Positions 1 to 11,000 of a DNA stretch of 64,000 bases are shown piece after piece. Made by a program: the position numbers and the translations under genes. The stretch is from Calophaca sinica (Eukaryota > Streptophyta > Magnoliopsida > Fabales > Fabaceae). The notes under the pieces were generated by a model. It did not search any database, was not told where the DNA came from, and worked only from the letters and a program-made list of their open reading frames with translations. The DNA lies in the NCBI GenBank assembly GCA_037113605.1, contig CM073730.1, positions 90,733,082 to 90,797,081 on the forward strand, written 5' to 3'. Each line of letters begins with the position of its first letter. The stretch's first letter is position 1.

Positions 1-172
1 ATTGCGAAAATTATTATACTCTGAGTTTCACCTTTTCGAAAGGATTTTTGAAAAAATAAAGATTTACTCCATCTTCTTATACGAAACGAGAAGAGTATTT
101 TATCGAAAGCATCCAACATCGTATCTCTTTTGCTTTGGGTTGTAGAAATAGCACCGGATTTTGGGATGTTAC
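1..172 (+). mobile_element. 3' end of a long gypsy LTR, cut by the window edge
   Basis: The stretch ends in GGGATGTTACA, the terminus expected of Tekay-type plant LTRs. Its last 170 bases resemble the end of the complete solo LTR that finishes at 13019, sharing a run of short phrases around ACTCTGA, GAGTA and GAAAGCAT before the terminal TTACA. No primer binding site follows, so it is a 3' or solo LTR. The start lies outside the window. Confidence 0.5.
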
Positions 173-828
173 AAAAAGGATACCGAAACTTAGGATCTAA
201 GCATGCAAACATGGCATATTACTACCCTTCTTCCTATGAGATCATAAATAACCCATCTACTATCCCACATACCTTGTATTTTCGTGTGGTTCAGACTTGC
301 TAACACTAAGGGTTGTTGTTCCTAACCAAGCTTTCAGTGTTCTTAAGCAAGGGTTCACCAAGAGCTCCCCCACTCACCAAAAATACAAGATTTTGATCAA
401 AGGATTGGAACAGACGAACTTAGGGTTTTCTCTGAGAGTTTTCTATGATTAGGGTTCCAACAAGTCATCCCAAGAAGAGAATTTATAGCCATGGAACGGT
501 TATGGAAAGCTTTGAATGATTCTGCAGTTTTCACGCAGTTAATCGATGAACTCAATGGACAGTTAATCGATTAACACTCGAAAATTTGGAAATGACAATC
601 AGTCGTGGCTTAATCAATTAACGCCTATGAATTAATTGATTAGGTTGGTTTGGATTCCAGAATTACTAAGTTTAGTGGATCCTAATCGATTAGGAACTTG
701 ATCTAATCGATTATCTTGCGATAAAAGCTAATAATGGTTCCCTCTAGGTCCCTTATGGTCCTAAAGCCTTCCTAACATGCATGGCACACAAACACATATT
801 AAATGCAAGAAAAATAGGGTGTTCCATT
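173..828. other. LTR-like non-coding repeat with short palindromes
   Basis: No coding potential was found. Between about 537 and 715 it holds a cluster of ATCGAT-centred palindromes, including GTTAATCGATTAAC and CCTAATCGATTAGG, plus diverged forms. Such clusters recur in other LTRs of this window, so an old LTR is the likeliest source, but no boundary could be fixed. Confidence 0.35.
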
Positions 829-1036
829 GGGAACCTGACCCACATCTCGGATCTTCCTTAATTAGGTGAATCAATCCGTCCCTTTTAGCAAGAGTTAGGA
901 ACCCGACCTATACCTTGCCAGGAATCTGACCCGAATCAGTGTCGAGCAACGGGGTAGCTTGTACCTTTGACGTTCACCCGTAATAGGGAAACCAATCCGT
1001 ACTTTAGCAAGAGTTAGGAATCTGACCTACACCTTG
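829..1036 (+). mobile_element. Ogre-like gypsy 3' internal region, left part
   Basis: This is non-coding sequence built from a recurring phrase of the form TTAGGAATCTGACC...ACCTTG. It continues without loss at 13454 on the far side of a nested insertion: the phrase breaks at ACCTTG at 1036 and resumes with CCTTGTTAGGAATCTG at 13454. It belongs to the region just upstream of the polypurine tract and LTR at 13944-16307. Confidence 0.5.
1032..1036. repeat. Target site duplication CCTTG, left copy
   Basis: CCTTG here and CCTTG at 13454-13458 flank the element that starts TGATAG at 1037 and ends GATCA at 13453. The host repeat reads straight through once one copy is removed. This marks an integrase-type insertion of 5-bp stagger. 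Confidence 0.65.
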
Positions 1037-1881
1037 TGATAGAGGAGTAATTGGTCCATCTAAAGATCCTTTGCATGGAATTGGAGGTCCTATGACTAGG
1101 TCGAAAACTAAGAGGATGAATCAACCTTTACAAGGCCTAATCATAAAGATCAAAGAAAAGGAATACCAACATGTTTTAGAGGTTGCACCAAATTGTGTCA
1201 CTTTCCTACAATTTGATGAAGATGCTTTGAGCCCAATTTGAAGACAACAATTTGGGGAAAAAGAAAAAAAAAAGAAGCCCAAATCACATAATCAAGAATC
1301 ATTCATGGGTTGTACAATTTTTTGCTATTTTATTTTTAATTTTTGTATTTTATTTTGATGAAATAATTTTAGGTGTCCTTTGGTCTTTCCTAAATTAGTT
1401 TATGGGTTTTAAAGAATTCCTAAGTCATTATGATGGCAAGTGGGAACTTATTAGAATGTTTATGCTTATTTTCTAAGCAATGTACATGCACTTATCAATA
1501 TACTTGATAAATGCATGAAAATTTAACGTACATGGACTTATCAATACTCTTTGGTAATTGCATGATAGTGGAGTTTTATTTCTTGTATTTCAAGAGTCAT
1601 TTTTAGGCTTTCAAGGGACGTAAGATTAGGTTATAAATAGGGTAGTCAAGTATTACACAAATCAAATTTTGGAGATTAATGAAATTTGAGAGTTTATCTA
1701 TTGTGAGAGCTTTTCCTTTGTTCTTGGGTTAAGAACTTTATAATGTTTGTTCTACTGACAGGTCACGGTTAGGGTCATGCTTCTCTTGATAACTTTCGTT
1801 TTACCGGCAGGTCGAGGTTAGGGTCAAGTTCCTCTTTTTGATATACTTGTTTTCATGACGGTCCTAAGTGGTCACCTATCA
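1037..1881 (+). mobile_element. Complete gypsy LTR (845 bp) of an aberrant element
   Basis: The LTR starts TGATAG and ends CTATCA, a perfect 6-bp terminal inverted repeat, and a primer binding site follows at once. Its first 200 bases encode the C-terminal end of a Pol protein, so the reading frame ran into the 3' LTR, as in some Ty3/gypsy lineages. It contains a purine-rich run near 1250-1277 and a likely promoter region around 1620-1700 (TATAAATAG near 1633). Its partner is not a direct LTR but an inverted partial copy at 2107-2291 and 13373-13453. Confidence 0.65.
1038..1241 (+). pseudogene. Pol C-terminal tail inside the LTR
   Basis: One open frame runs from the first LTR bases to a TGA at 1239-1241. 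It contains the phrase GGPMTRSKTKRMN, close to the GPMTRARTKK-type tail that closes many plant Ty3/gypsy polyproteins, followed by about 45 residues. No pol lies upstream here, because the sequence before 1037 is a different element, so this is only a tail carried by the LTR. An 88%-similar (by eye) inverted copy occupies 13453-13373 and 2291-2107 on the minus strand. Confidence 0.55.
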
Positions 1882-1895
1882 TTTGGCATCAGAGC
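1882..1895 (+). promoter_or_regulatory. Primer binding site, initiator-Met tRNA type
   Basis: TTTGGCATCAGAGC directly follows the LTR end CTATCA. It differs by one base from the common plant retroelement primer site TGGTATCAGAGC, which pairs with the 3' end of initiator methionine tRNA. Confidence 0.65.
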
Positions 1896-2106
1896 TTCGA
1901 GTCTTGAAATCAGGTGTTATCTATCCTTTGTGTGTTTATCTTGTTCAAATTCAAAAAAAAAAAAAATCTTCCGCTGTTGTCTAACTCTATATTTTTGTGT
2001 CATTTTTTTGTTCTATTTTGTTTTTGACTCTATTCTATTTTTTGAATTGTGCCTAGCACCAATATCTCTTCGCCTACTCTTTCTATTCTATAAAAAAATG
2101 GATAAC
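1896..2106 (+). other. Retroelement leader remnant
   Basis: About 210 bases between the primer binding site and the inverted LTR fragment. It is T-rich with a 14-base A run near 1952-1966 and is consistent with an untranslated 5' leader. No gag follows, since the sequence switches to the inverted LTR at about 2107. Confidence 0.4.
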
Positions 2107-2291
2107 CCATGAATGGTTCTTGATTATGTGAATTGGGATTTTTTTTTCCCAAATTGTTGTCTTCAAGTTGGGCTCAAAGCATCTTCATCAAATTATAGGA
2201 AAATGACCCAATTTGGTGCAGTCTCTAAAACATGTTGGTCTTCGTTTTCTTTGATCTTTATGAGTAGGCCTTATAAAGCTTAATTCATCCT
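2107..2291 (-). mobile_element. Inverted partial LTR, inner part
   Basis: The reverse complement matches 1117-1310 of the direct LTR, including the Pol tail and the purine run. Its outer 81 bases are displaced to 13373-13453 by the element inserted at 2292. The last bases before the insertion are ATCCT; the partner after it is ATCCG. This supports a 5-bp target duplication with one mutation. Confidence 0.65.
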
Positions 2292-3631
2292 TGTTGCGGC
2301 TCAGACAAGTGCACCTGATCATAACTCATAATAAAGTGAAGTATATTTCAGACTCCGAATGTCGAACTCACAGAGAATCCGCAATTACTAAATTAATAGA
2401 GATCCTTTATTATTTAGACGAACGAAGGTAATGGTTGTGAGAACGAGAACAATAAATAAAGAGACAACAGAACAAAAGCAACTTGGCAAGAACAGAATAG
2501 AGATCAAGTAGGGATAACCTAGGGGAACCGGGTTAACTAATACATAGTCCTTGAATTTGTTAACCAACTGTTATGAGATATGATTCCTATTCAAATGCCA
2601 ACCACCCACTCTAAAATTACTAACACCGTTTGATCATGCAATGTTAATATTCTTCTTCCTAATAACTACCCAGTTTGATCATGCAAGACAATTAAAGGCT
2701 AGAGCATTAAGAAAAGGTGAGTTTGTTAATCTAATAACCGATTGGAAACAAGCAATTACCATTGACCAGGAAAAAAAAGCGAGTTATGTTATTCCTAGAG
2801 TTCCATTGACTAATTGTGGTACGATTGCCTCCAATTAACTAATGTATTAATGATTGGCCAGATCCTATGGGATTAAGCATGCAAAGAATAACACATTCAA
2901 TAAGATAATAAGAAAACTCATAATAACCATTAAACAAATATCAAAGACATAGTAAAAGATCTCTCATCACCCCTAGTGATAGATTTAGCTACTCATAGTA
3001 TTTCTCAATAACATAGAATAACAAAGATCTAAAAAAAAATCATAAAAGAAAATATATGAAAAACAAAAGGCAAGAGGCAAGAGACACAAGCTAAAGTAGT
3101 CAAAAGATCCCTAGCCTCCAGCTTTCTTGAAAGAGAGCTAAGATTGCCTATTTATAGGCTTTGAGGCGCACTAGGTCAACTGGCTTCAAATCTGTGCGTT
3201 CTGGGCTTGGGTACGGCCGTACCGTAATTATACACGGTCGTACCGAACTTGAGTTACGATGTTGGCTCGTACTTATGCACTGGGTGCGACTTGACAACAA
3301 TTGTGTATGGTCGTACTGCCTTTGGTACGATCGTACTGAACTTTCTCATCGGCGCCATGCTGTACTGACCAAGGGGTACGCCCCTACTCCTTCTCTTGCA
3401 TAGGTACGACCGTACTGACTGTCAGGCTGTACGGCTCGTCCAGAAGTGCTAAAAATCTTTAAAACTTGCCAGGTTTTGATCCATTCTCGTATCTTTTGCT
3501 CTGAGTAATGTCTTTATGATAATTCTGCAAAAATGACATAAGTAAGGACTTTTATACATTAAATAGAACAAAATGATATAAATTAAGTACTAAAAATTCC
3601 TGATAAAAGTAGACAATTTGGTGTTTTAACA
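2292..3631 (-). mobile_element. 3' LTR of a gag-only gypsy-type element
   Basis: The LTR (1340 bp, minus strand) matches 7129-8018 plus 13025-13372. It begins, on the minus strand, TGTTAAAACACC at 3631 after a purine tract containing GTGTGGGGATG, and ends at 2292 opposite TGTTGCGGCTCAG. Between 3182 and 3440 it holds a cluster of GTACGGCCGTAC-type palindromes. It is about 100 bases longer than the other LTR because of an indel near 2445-2560. Confidence 0.75.
3210..3415. repeat. Cluster of GGTACGGCCGTACC-type palindromes in the LTR
   Basis: The perfect palindrome GGTACGGCCGTACC lies at 3210-3223. Variants such as CACGGTCGTACC, TGGTCGTACTG, GGTACGATCGTACTG and GGTACGACCGTACTG follow at irregular spacing. 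The same cluster is in the sister LTR at about 7950-8000 and 13040-13160. Function is unknown; it could be a protein-binding array or an RNA hairpin series. Confidence 0.6.
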
Positions 3632-5201
3632 CATCCCCACACGCTTTGCTTGTCCTCAAGCAAATTACTTGGATAATTATAAGAAAAATTGAATTTACTG
3701 ACTAGAGGCATAAACGAGATAGGGAACAACAAAGTAATATCATATGAAGTGCTAAGTAATATAATGTCCAATTAAAGATGCAAGTTCAACAAGTTCACGA
3801 AGTCTGTGATTTATAAGTCACTCTTCTCACTACTTTCAAAGTGTTTAAAGGTGTAGTCATTAACGTTCAAATTTTTCCAAAGAAGTGACATTGCCATAGG
3901 CTTGTACATTGACCAAAACTCTACTATTAAAATCCACTTATCATACAAAAGAGGAAAAAGAGTTTTTCATGGGTTCTAATGGGGTCAAGGTAATAATGTT
4001 AGGTGGGATAAAAAGAAAGAAAATGTCATGCTAAGAGTCAGAAACAAATCAACTAAACAAGTAATCTTTTTCTTTTTAACTATAAAGAGCAGACAAGAAT
4101 CCCTGTAAAATTCATCATTTTTCTCTTTTTATTCCTTGAAGGCAATAACTCATTTTTTTCTATTCTTTTTCTTTTTTTTTTCTTTTTCTTTCTTTTTTTT
4201 TCCTTTTTTTCCTTTTTTTTCCTTCCCCCATTTATGCTTTTATGCAACAAATAAACAATTTAATAATTCTAGGAGAGGAAAGTAACTGCTAAGTCTTCCT
4301 TTTATAAGCTTTCCTGGGGGATTTCTAGCATTATCCTTTTGATTTTTGCCACTAATTACTCTAATAAAATTATTTTTCAAGGTTACCTCAATAATAAAAA
4401 TATTAATCAATAACAATGAAAGGGTACCAAAGAAATATAATATAAGCACAAAAATGGGCAACTAGTGAAAAAATATTTCCAAAATTGAAGTAGGCCTAAA
4501 AAATACCTAAAATTTGCCCTTTCCAAATTCACATGAAAATAAATTTCTATTCGAGTTGTAATGGTCTAAGTACAAGTTCTAGAATGCACAACTTAGAAAA
4601 ATATCACTCAATCAATGAAAAAGAGGTAAAAATTATGAAATGACCTCTTATTTAGGTTCAAATATCACATTTAGTGGTTTACACAGACAGGTTGAAACTT
4701 ATAAAACTTCAATGCTAATTATGAGCAAATTCTAAAATTAACAACAACCTTATTTCAATCACAAGTTGTCAGGAAAAAATTTAAAATATTTAAAATAGCC
4801 CCCTAAATCAGAAAAATATCAAATTTTTCATAATTTAATAGTTATAAGCATAGTCAAGTAATTATAATTATAGTTTCTTTCCCACACTTATTTTTAGCAG
4901 TGTCCTCACTGCTAACAATTATAAAATAAGCAATAAAAATTTAGACAGTTAAAATAAGTGCTTTGAATAATTTAAGGTGGAAAGGTACCCCCTGAATAAT
5001 TTCACGAGCAAATTACAGGGGGTGATTCAATTAATATTGTTGCCTTGCCATTACCCCTAGAGCAACTATAAATCATAATAAACTATTAATAATATAAAAA
5101 TAAATAGAATTAAATTAAATAAGATAAAATTAAATAACACAGGTTGCCTCCTGTAAAACGCTTGCTTAACATCGTGAGCTTGACGGTTTGCTTAAAAGTG
5201 G

Positions 5202-6340
5202 TCAACCAGGTGGCTTTCTAAGCGTGAATTTTGCATTCATCGCATTTCCCCTTCTCCACTTCTTAACCATGTGGTTTAAGTTGTTCTTTCTTTTTCCATG
5301 TGATGGATTGACTTCAAAATATTGTGGAATTTTTCTTTCTTTACCACCCACTAATATGCTAGGACCCTGTAGGTTAGTAATTTTTTCTAAAGGTTCCTGC
5401 ACTCTTAGATCACCAAAGTCATTAAAAGCAAATACATCATTAGTAGCATGGGAAAGATTAAAAGAAGATGAATTTTTAGTAGAATAACTAGAAACTAAAG
5501 GAGAGAGATTAGAGTTTAAAACTTGTAAAACATCCTCTTCCTTACCATACTTCAATATTGTCTTTCCCTTTTGAACCTCAATGACACTATCAACAATGAC
5601 TAGAATAATTTGCCTCTAATTTGGGACTTTCTCTTCTTTCTCAAAATGAAGAATCACTGGCTTACTCTTAATCCCCTCATAAGTGCTCCCTTTAGTAGGA
5701 GCTTTAATCTTTTCTGGGATTGACTATTCTTCATACTTAGGCTCAGACTTAGGCTCTTCAATCAACTCCTCAATATTTTCAAGAATGATGACCTCATTTT
5801 CCTTCTTAAGATTAGGCTCAACTTGATTGGGCATGATGTCTTGTTCACTCTGAGTTCTCAATGTTGCTGGAGCAGAATCTTGACTCTCCGAAGATTCAGC
5901 AGGAGTTTCGAAAGACTTAAATTGGTCACCAGGTTTTTTTCCCAAATTTAGCCAAAATCTCCTCCATGGTTAGTTTTTCATTTAGCTCTTCATCACTCTC
6001 GTGGACAATGACTTCGTATTCCTCCTTGGGATTGGGTTCGAGTTATTTTTTATGTTTCTGAATCATGCAATTTAACCAGGTAGAAACTTCTTTACCATCT
6101 TCTGTGCAGATTTGAATTTTTCATTCATTTGGCCTAAGAAGGTGTGCTCAGTCTCTTTCAAATTAGGCCTTTTCTCACTTTGAGCTTTATTTTGCAGATG
6201 ATGTGACCAATAAAAATCTTCTCTTTGATTTTGTCTTCTCCATGAGTTGCTCATATAATCTGCTTTGTATTCAACTCAAAAGTTATATGCTGAACAGTCT
6301 TGTCATTCATGTCCTACAATACCACAATACTCACAAAAAA
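5202..6340 (-). pseudogene. gag remnant of a non-autonomous LTR element
   Basis: On the minus strand a CCHC zinc knuckle is read at about 6336-6294 (C-E-Y-C-G-I-V-G-H-E-stop-Q-D-C), broken by one TGA where tryptophan would be expected. Open pieces follow at 6254-6072, 5945-5724 (a very acidic stretch with EELIEEPKSEPKYEE) and 5555-5202. Stops and frame changes separate them, so no intact protein can be made. The single zinc knuckle supports a nucleocapsid origin. I do not recognise the acidic part; it may be specific to this family. Confidence 0.5.
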
Positions 6341-6966
6341 GGAAAGGACCCATTAGAAATCTTTTTTTTAAATAATAATAATAATAATATTTTTTTATTT
6401 AAGATTATAGAAGTAAAATAAAATAAGATAAAGATCAAAGTAAAAATAAAAAGAATCAAACAAAAATAAAAGAGAATCAAAGTATGATTAAACAAAAATA
6501 AAAAAAAATCAAAACAAAATAAGGTAAGTTGGAATAGAATAAAAATAAGATTTTTTTTTTGGAATAAATAGGGTAAGTTGGAATAAAAATCAAAATAAAA
6601 TAGGGTAAGTTGGAGTAAAAATAGAAATAAGACAAATAGAATCAAAACAAAATAAGATAAGATAATATTATCCTTATCCAATCCTTATCAAATCTTTTCT
6701 TAAATTCAAATTCAAATTCTATCAATATCTAATCTCAGATAAGAAAAAGAAAGGTCAGGATATAGATAAAACTTATTGGATTTTTGATATCAAATTTAAA
6801 ACTAAACAACCAAACAAAAATTCAAAATAAAACAAATAACTTTATCTGCTATTTTTTTTATAAAATAAAGAAAAATAAGAATAACTAATAGTAATAACAC
6901 TAATGAGAAGTTAAGAATTTTTTTTATGATAATAATCACTAACAATAACTAATAACAATAACAACA

Positions 6967-7049
<83 letters not shown>

Positions 7050-7060
7050 CGATGATGATG
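6967..7060. repeat. Compound microsatellite (AAT)n(GAT)n
   Basis: About 14 AAT units pass directly into about 16 GAT units with one interruption (GAC). It lies just inside the primer binding site of the gag-only element. It creates an artefactual His/Tyr-rich open frame on the minus strand. Confidence 0.9.
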
Positions 7061-7106
7061 TCTAAAGTAACAAGAATCTCGTTGGTTTAATATCGCTAAA
7101 ACATTT

Positions 7107-7122
7107 CTCGACAACGGCGCCA
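7107..7122 (-). promoter_or_regulatory. Primer binding site of the gag-only element
   Basis: On the minus strand TGGCGCCGTTGTCGAG follows the LTR by a few bases (AAGTTTT). The TGGCGCCGTTGCCG motif is the primer site of Athila- and Calypso-type plant elements. The same motif recurs at 63074-63091 beside another LTR. Confidence 0.7.
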
Positions 7123-7128
7123 AAAACT

Positions 7129-8018
7129 TGTTGCGGCTCAGGCAAGTTCACCTGATCGTAACTCGTAATAAAGTGGAGTATATTTAAGACGCCTAATGTC
7201 GAACCCACAGAGAATGCGCGAGTACTAAATTAACAGAGATCTTTTATTATTTAGACGAACGAAGGTAATGGTTGTGAGAAGGAGAACAATAAAATTGTTA
7301 ACCAACTATTATGAGATATGATTCATATTCGAATGCCAACCACCCACTCTAAAATTGCTAACACCGTTTGATCATGCAATGTTAATAGTCCTCTTCCTAA
7401 TAACTACCCAGTTTGATCATGCAAGGCAATTAGAGGCTAGAGCATTAAGAAAAGGTGAGTTTGTTAATCTAATAACCGATTGGAAACAAACAATTACCAT
7501 TGACCAGACATAAAAAGCGAGTTCTGTTATTCCTAGAGTTCCATTAACTAATTGTGGTACAATCGCCTCCTATTAACTAATTTATTAAGGATTGGCCAGA
7601 TCCTGTGGGATTAAGCATGCTAAGAATAACACGTTCAATAAGATAATAAGAAAACTCATAATAACAATTAAACAAATATGAAATACATAGTAAAAGATCC
7701 CCCATGACCCCTAGTGATGAATTTAGCTACTCATAGTATTTCTCAATAACATAGAATAACAAAGATCCAAAGAAGAAATCATCAAAGAAAAGAGATGAAA
7801 GACAAAAGGCAAGAGGCACAAGCCAAAGTGGCCAAAAGACCCCCAGCCTCCAGCTCTCTTGAAAGAGAGCTAAGATTGCCTATTTATAGGCTTTGAGGTG
7901 CACTAGGTCAACTGGCTTCAAATCTGTGCGTTCCGGGCTTGGGTACGGTCGTATCGCAATTATACACGGCCGTGCTGAGCTTGAGTTGTGACGTTGGCTC
8001 ATACTTGTGCACTGGGTG
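7129..8018 (-). mobile_element. 5' LTR of the gag-only element, part 1
   Basis: This matches 2292-3300 on the same strand and breaks at CACTGGGTG where a solo LTR has inserted. It continues at 13025. The last five bases, GGGTG, are repeated at 13020-13024. Confidence 0.75.
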
Positions 8019-11000
8019 TGTAACATCCCAATTTTTATGAAAATTATTTTATAGTTTCCGACTACTTGAAATTAAATCATAGAGATTGATCACCTCAATA
8101 GTTTGTTAAAAGTACGAAGAACAACAAAGATTTATTGTAAACAATTTACTGTTTTAACAATTAATTCAGATTAAGAGACAGTGTAGACGTATACTGTTTT
8201 TAATATGAATTAATATCGAAAAATGTGAAAGATTGTTGTTTGATTAAAGAAAATTATTTTATTGAAAGAGAAATAATTTTCAGGATTTAATAAATATCCT
8301 TAAGTCATAGTTTGAATTTTCATAGTTTAGTTATTGTATTAATTGTCTGTTTTATGTCATATTTAATATGACTATGATTTTAAAGATTTTGTCTTGATGA
8401 TTTTATTGTTTGAATAATATCTAGTTGATAAGAGAAATTGAAATTAGTGATCCTCACTAATTTACAGTTTTTATTACGCTGCGAGAATTCTATTGAATTC
8501 TGCCGTAACTAGGCTATTGTGTGTGTTTCTAACTGAAACATGCCCAAACGTGATCCTAATTTTATAAAATTTGAGATCTTAACATTTTCCAATATTTATG
8601 ATTTATTGAAAATTTTTCTGAAATTTTTGGGAATCAGAATAATATAGGGTGTTTTCTACGCCCAGGACTGTATTACGGTAGCATTTTAGCTCGCAAATCG
8701 AGAAAGCGAAATTCATAGAAATACTTCTAATATTTTTAGGAAAATTTTGGTTGATTAATAATTTTTGATTATAGAATGATTTATTAGATCTATTTTTGGA
8801 GTTTTTGATATAAAAACCCTAATATACGCGTAACGCCGCACACCCGATTGAGTGAGAACGCGACGAAATAAAATATCTAGATATTTTGGGGCAAGTGGCT
8901 GATTGGATAAGGGTTGGGGAGCTGAACCTCATCCTTAGAACCTTCCATGACAGGTGTTAGCTTATGATTGGTTAGTTAGTAAATGGTGGGTAGTTGGTTT
9001 GGTTAACTTGGAACTAGTTTGGTTAGTTTCCAACTAAATGAAGAAATTTCTTCCTTTCATGTCCCCAAAATTTTCGTGGCCTTCTCCCTTGCCCAAGATC
9101 AGATCCATTCATTTCTTCCATTGCAGAAAAACTTGAAAAAATTTTAGAAAGAGAAAATGTTGAGAAAGTTGAGAAAATTGTGATTTTGGAGTTCAATCTT
9201 CCATCCCTGTTCTTGATCCTTGTTCTATCACCTCTAATCTTCTTGGTAAGGATCCTAATCCCTTCGTCTTTCTCCATGGCAGCCATGGATGAGTTTTGAA
9301 GATTTTTGTTTCTCATAATTTTGATGTTGATTCTTGAAGGAAGTTTGATGCTAAGCTTGCAATCTTCCATCCTTTCTTCCTAACCCTTGATTAATCATCA
9401 TCACCTTGATTGGTAAGCTCCATATCCATTCCTTTTCCTCTCTTGAGTTTCATGAATGGGTTTGGTTGGTTTTAGGAATTATTTTTGGGCAAAAGTGTTG
9501 GATTTTGCTAGATATGCATGATTAGTCTTTTAGCCCTTTGTTTTCTTCCAAGATTAGCTTTGTTCTTGATTTTTATAATTTAGGAACCCTAACATTTTGA
9601 TGAGACCGAATTGATAGGGGCTGTTAGGGGGGTTTAATTTGACTTGATTTAGTTGTTTTGAAGTTAGATCTTGCAAGGTTTTAACTTAGTGCACTTTGAT
9701 CTAGTTTTATACATGATTATGCAAAGTTTTGGAAAAATTAAATTTGGATGTTTTGGGGCTGGAACCGTGGCCTAAGTTAGTGTTTTGAGGGATGTTCTAA
9801 TTTGTTTTCAAGTGTTTTAAGTGTTGAAGAAGTTGGTTTATTGTTAAGGGGATTGAATGTAGTGAATTTGTATGTGTGAAGTTTTGAAAAATTGTTTGGA
9901 AACAAAATAATTTGGGGCTGTTTTGGGGCTTCCAAAACAGTGGCTTATGATCAAATTTTGGGTGAGTTCTAACTTGTTTTTAATTGTATTAAAGTGGTAG
10001 AGAATTTGGTTTTTGTTTATGGCTTGAATCCATAAAGTTTAGTATGTTTAAAACATTGAAAATGGTTGAAAATCTTGAAGTTGTTTTGGAGCTTTGGAAA
10101 TCGTGGCCTTCAAGGGTGTTTTGTAACTTGTTCTTAACTTGCATTTATGCTTAAAAATAGTTGTAAAAGTGGTTGATGATTTGATTTAGCAAAACAATTC
10201 AAAGAAGCATGATTTTGGAAAAAGTTTTGGGTTATGTCTTAAGAATTGTTTTAAACTTGTAATGAATTTAATTCTAGAATTGTGTGACATGTTTTAGTGT
10301 TTTAAAAAGTGATTCAAAGTTGGCAAAACACTATTCATTTGGTAAAACACTATTCCAATTGGTAAATTTTGGTTTAGTTATTTTCTAAGTGTGTAGCTTT
10401 TGAAAAAGTTTGAAAACTTGCATGGTTTGAAATTGTTCCATCACATATGACTAGGTGTGAACTAAATGGGAGTAAGTGAGTAATTTTTAGGCCTTTTAGG
10501 ACTTAAAACCGTGGCTGCCCTAGAGTCTTAGGAATTGGGTTTTTGGTTCTAATTGGATTAAGTTTGCATTGTTAAGGTTCGTGCATAAGGCTCGTGCGGG
10601 GAACGACTTGACGATAGTTCGAATTTACCTTGCTTGGATTGTTAAAGCGCCCAAGGTAAGGAAAATTCTTACATAATGAGTTTGGGCTTTTCGCCTTGTG
10701 TGTTGTTTGCTTGATTGTTGATTGATTGTGTGGTAGTACTTGTAGTATTACTATGTGCTGTTGAGATGTTGTAGCATGAACTGTTGTGTATTGATTTGGC
10801 CCTGTGTGGCAAGACTGAATTGTATTGTGTGACTTAAATCATACTCGATTGATTTAATTGGACTTGAAATTGATGATAATATGTAGCATGTTCTTGGCCC
10901 TGCGTGACATTATGAGTTGTGTTGTTTTCCTTGAATCACCTTGGATTTCATTGGAACTTGGTATTGAATTGAAAAATGAAAAATATTATTGTTGATAATG

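Larger units (their letters stand above)
3632..7128 (-). mobile_element. Internal region of the gag-only element
   Basis: About 3.5 kb lies between the two LTRs on the minus strand. It has a gag remnant in its first third (6340 down to about 5200), then about 1.5 kb of AT-rich sequence with long homopolymer runs (for example 4130-4225) and no reading frame. No protease, reverse transcriptase or integrase motif was found. It therefore needs enzymes from another element, like large retrotransposon derivatives. Confidence 0.65.

Noticed and set aside
5188..5487. Plus-strand open frame of 99 codons
   Set aside because: It lies opposite the gag remnant on the minus strand and has no independent support.
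6911..7123. His/Tyr-rich minus-strand frame
   Set aside because: It is only the translation of the (AAT)n(GAT)n microsatellite.
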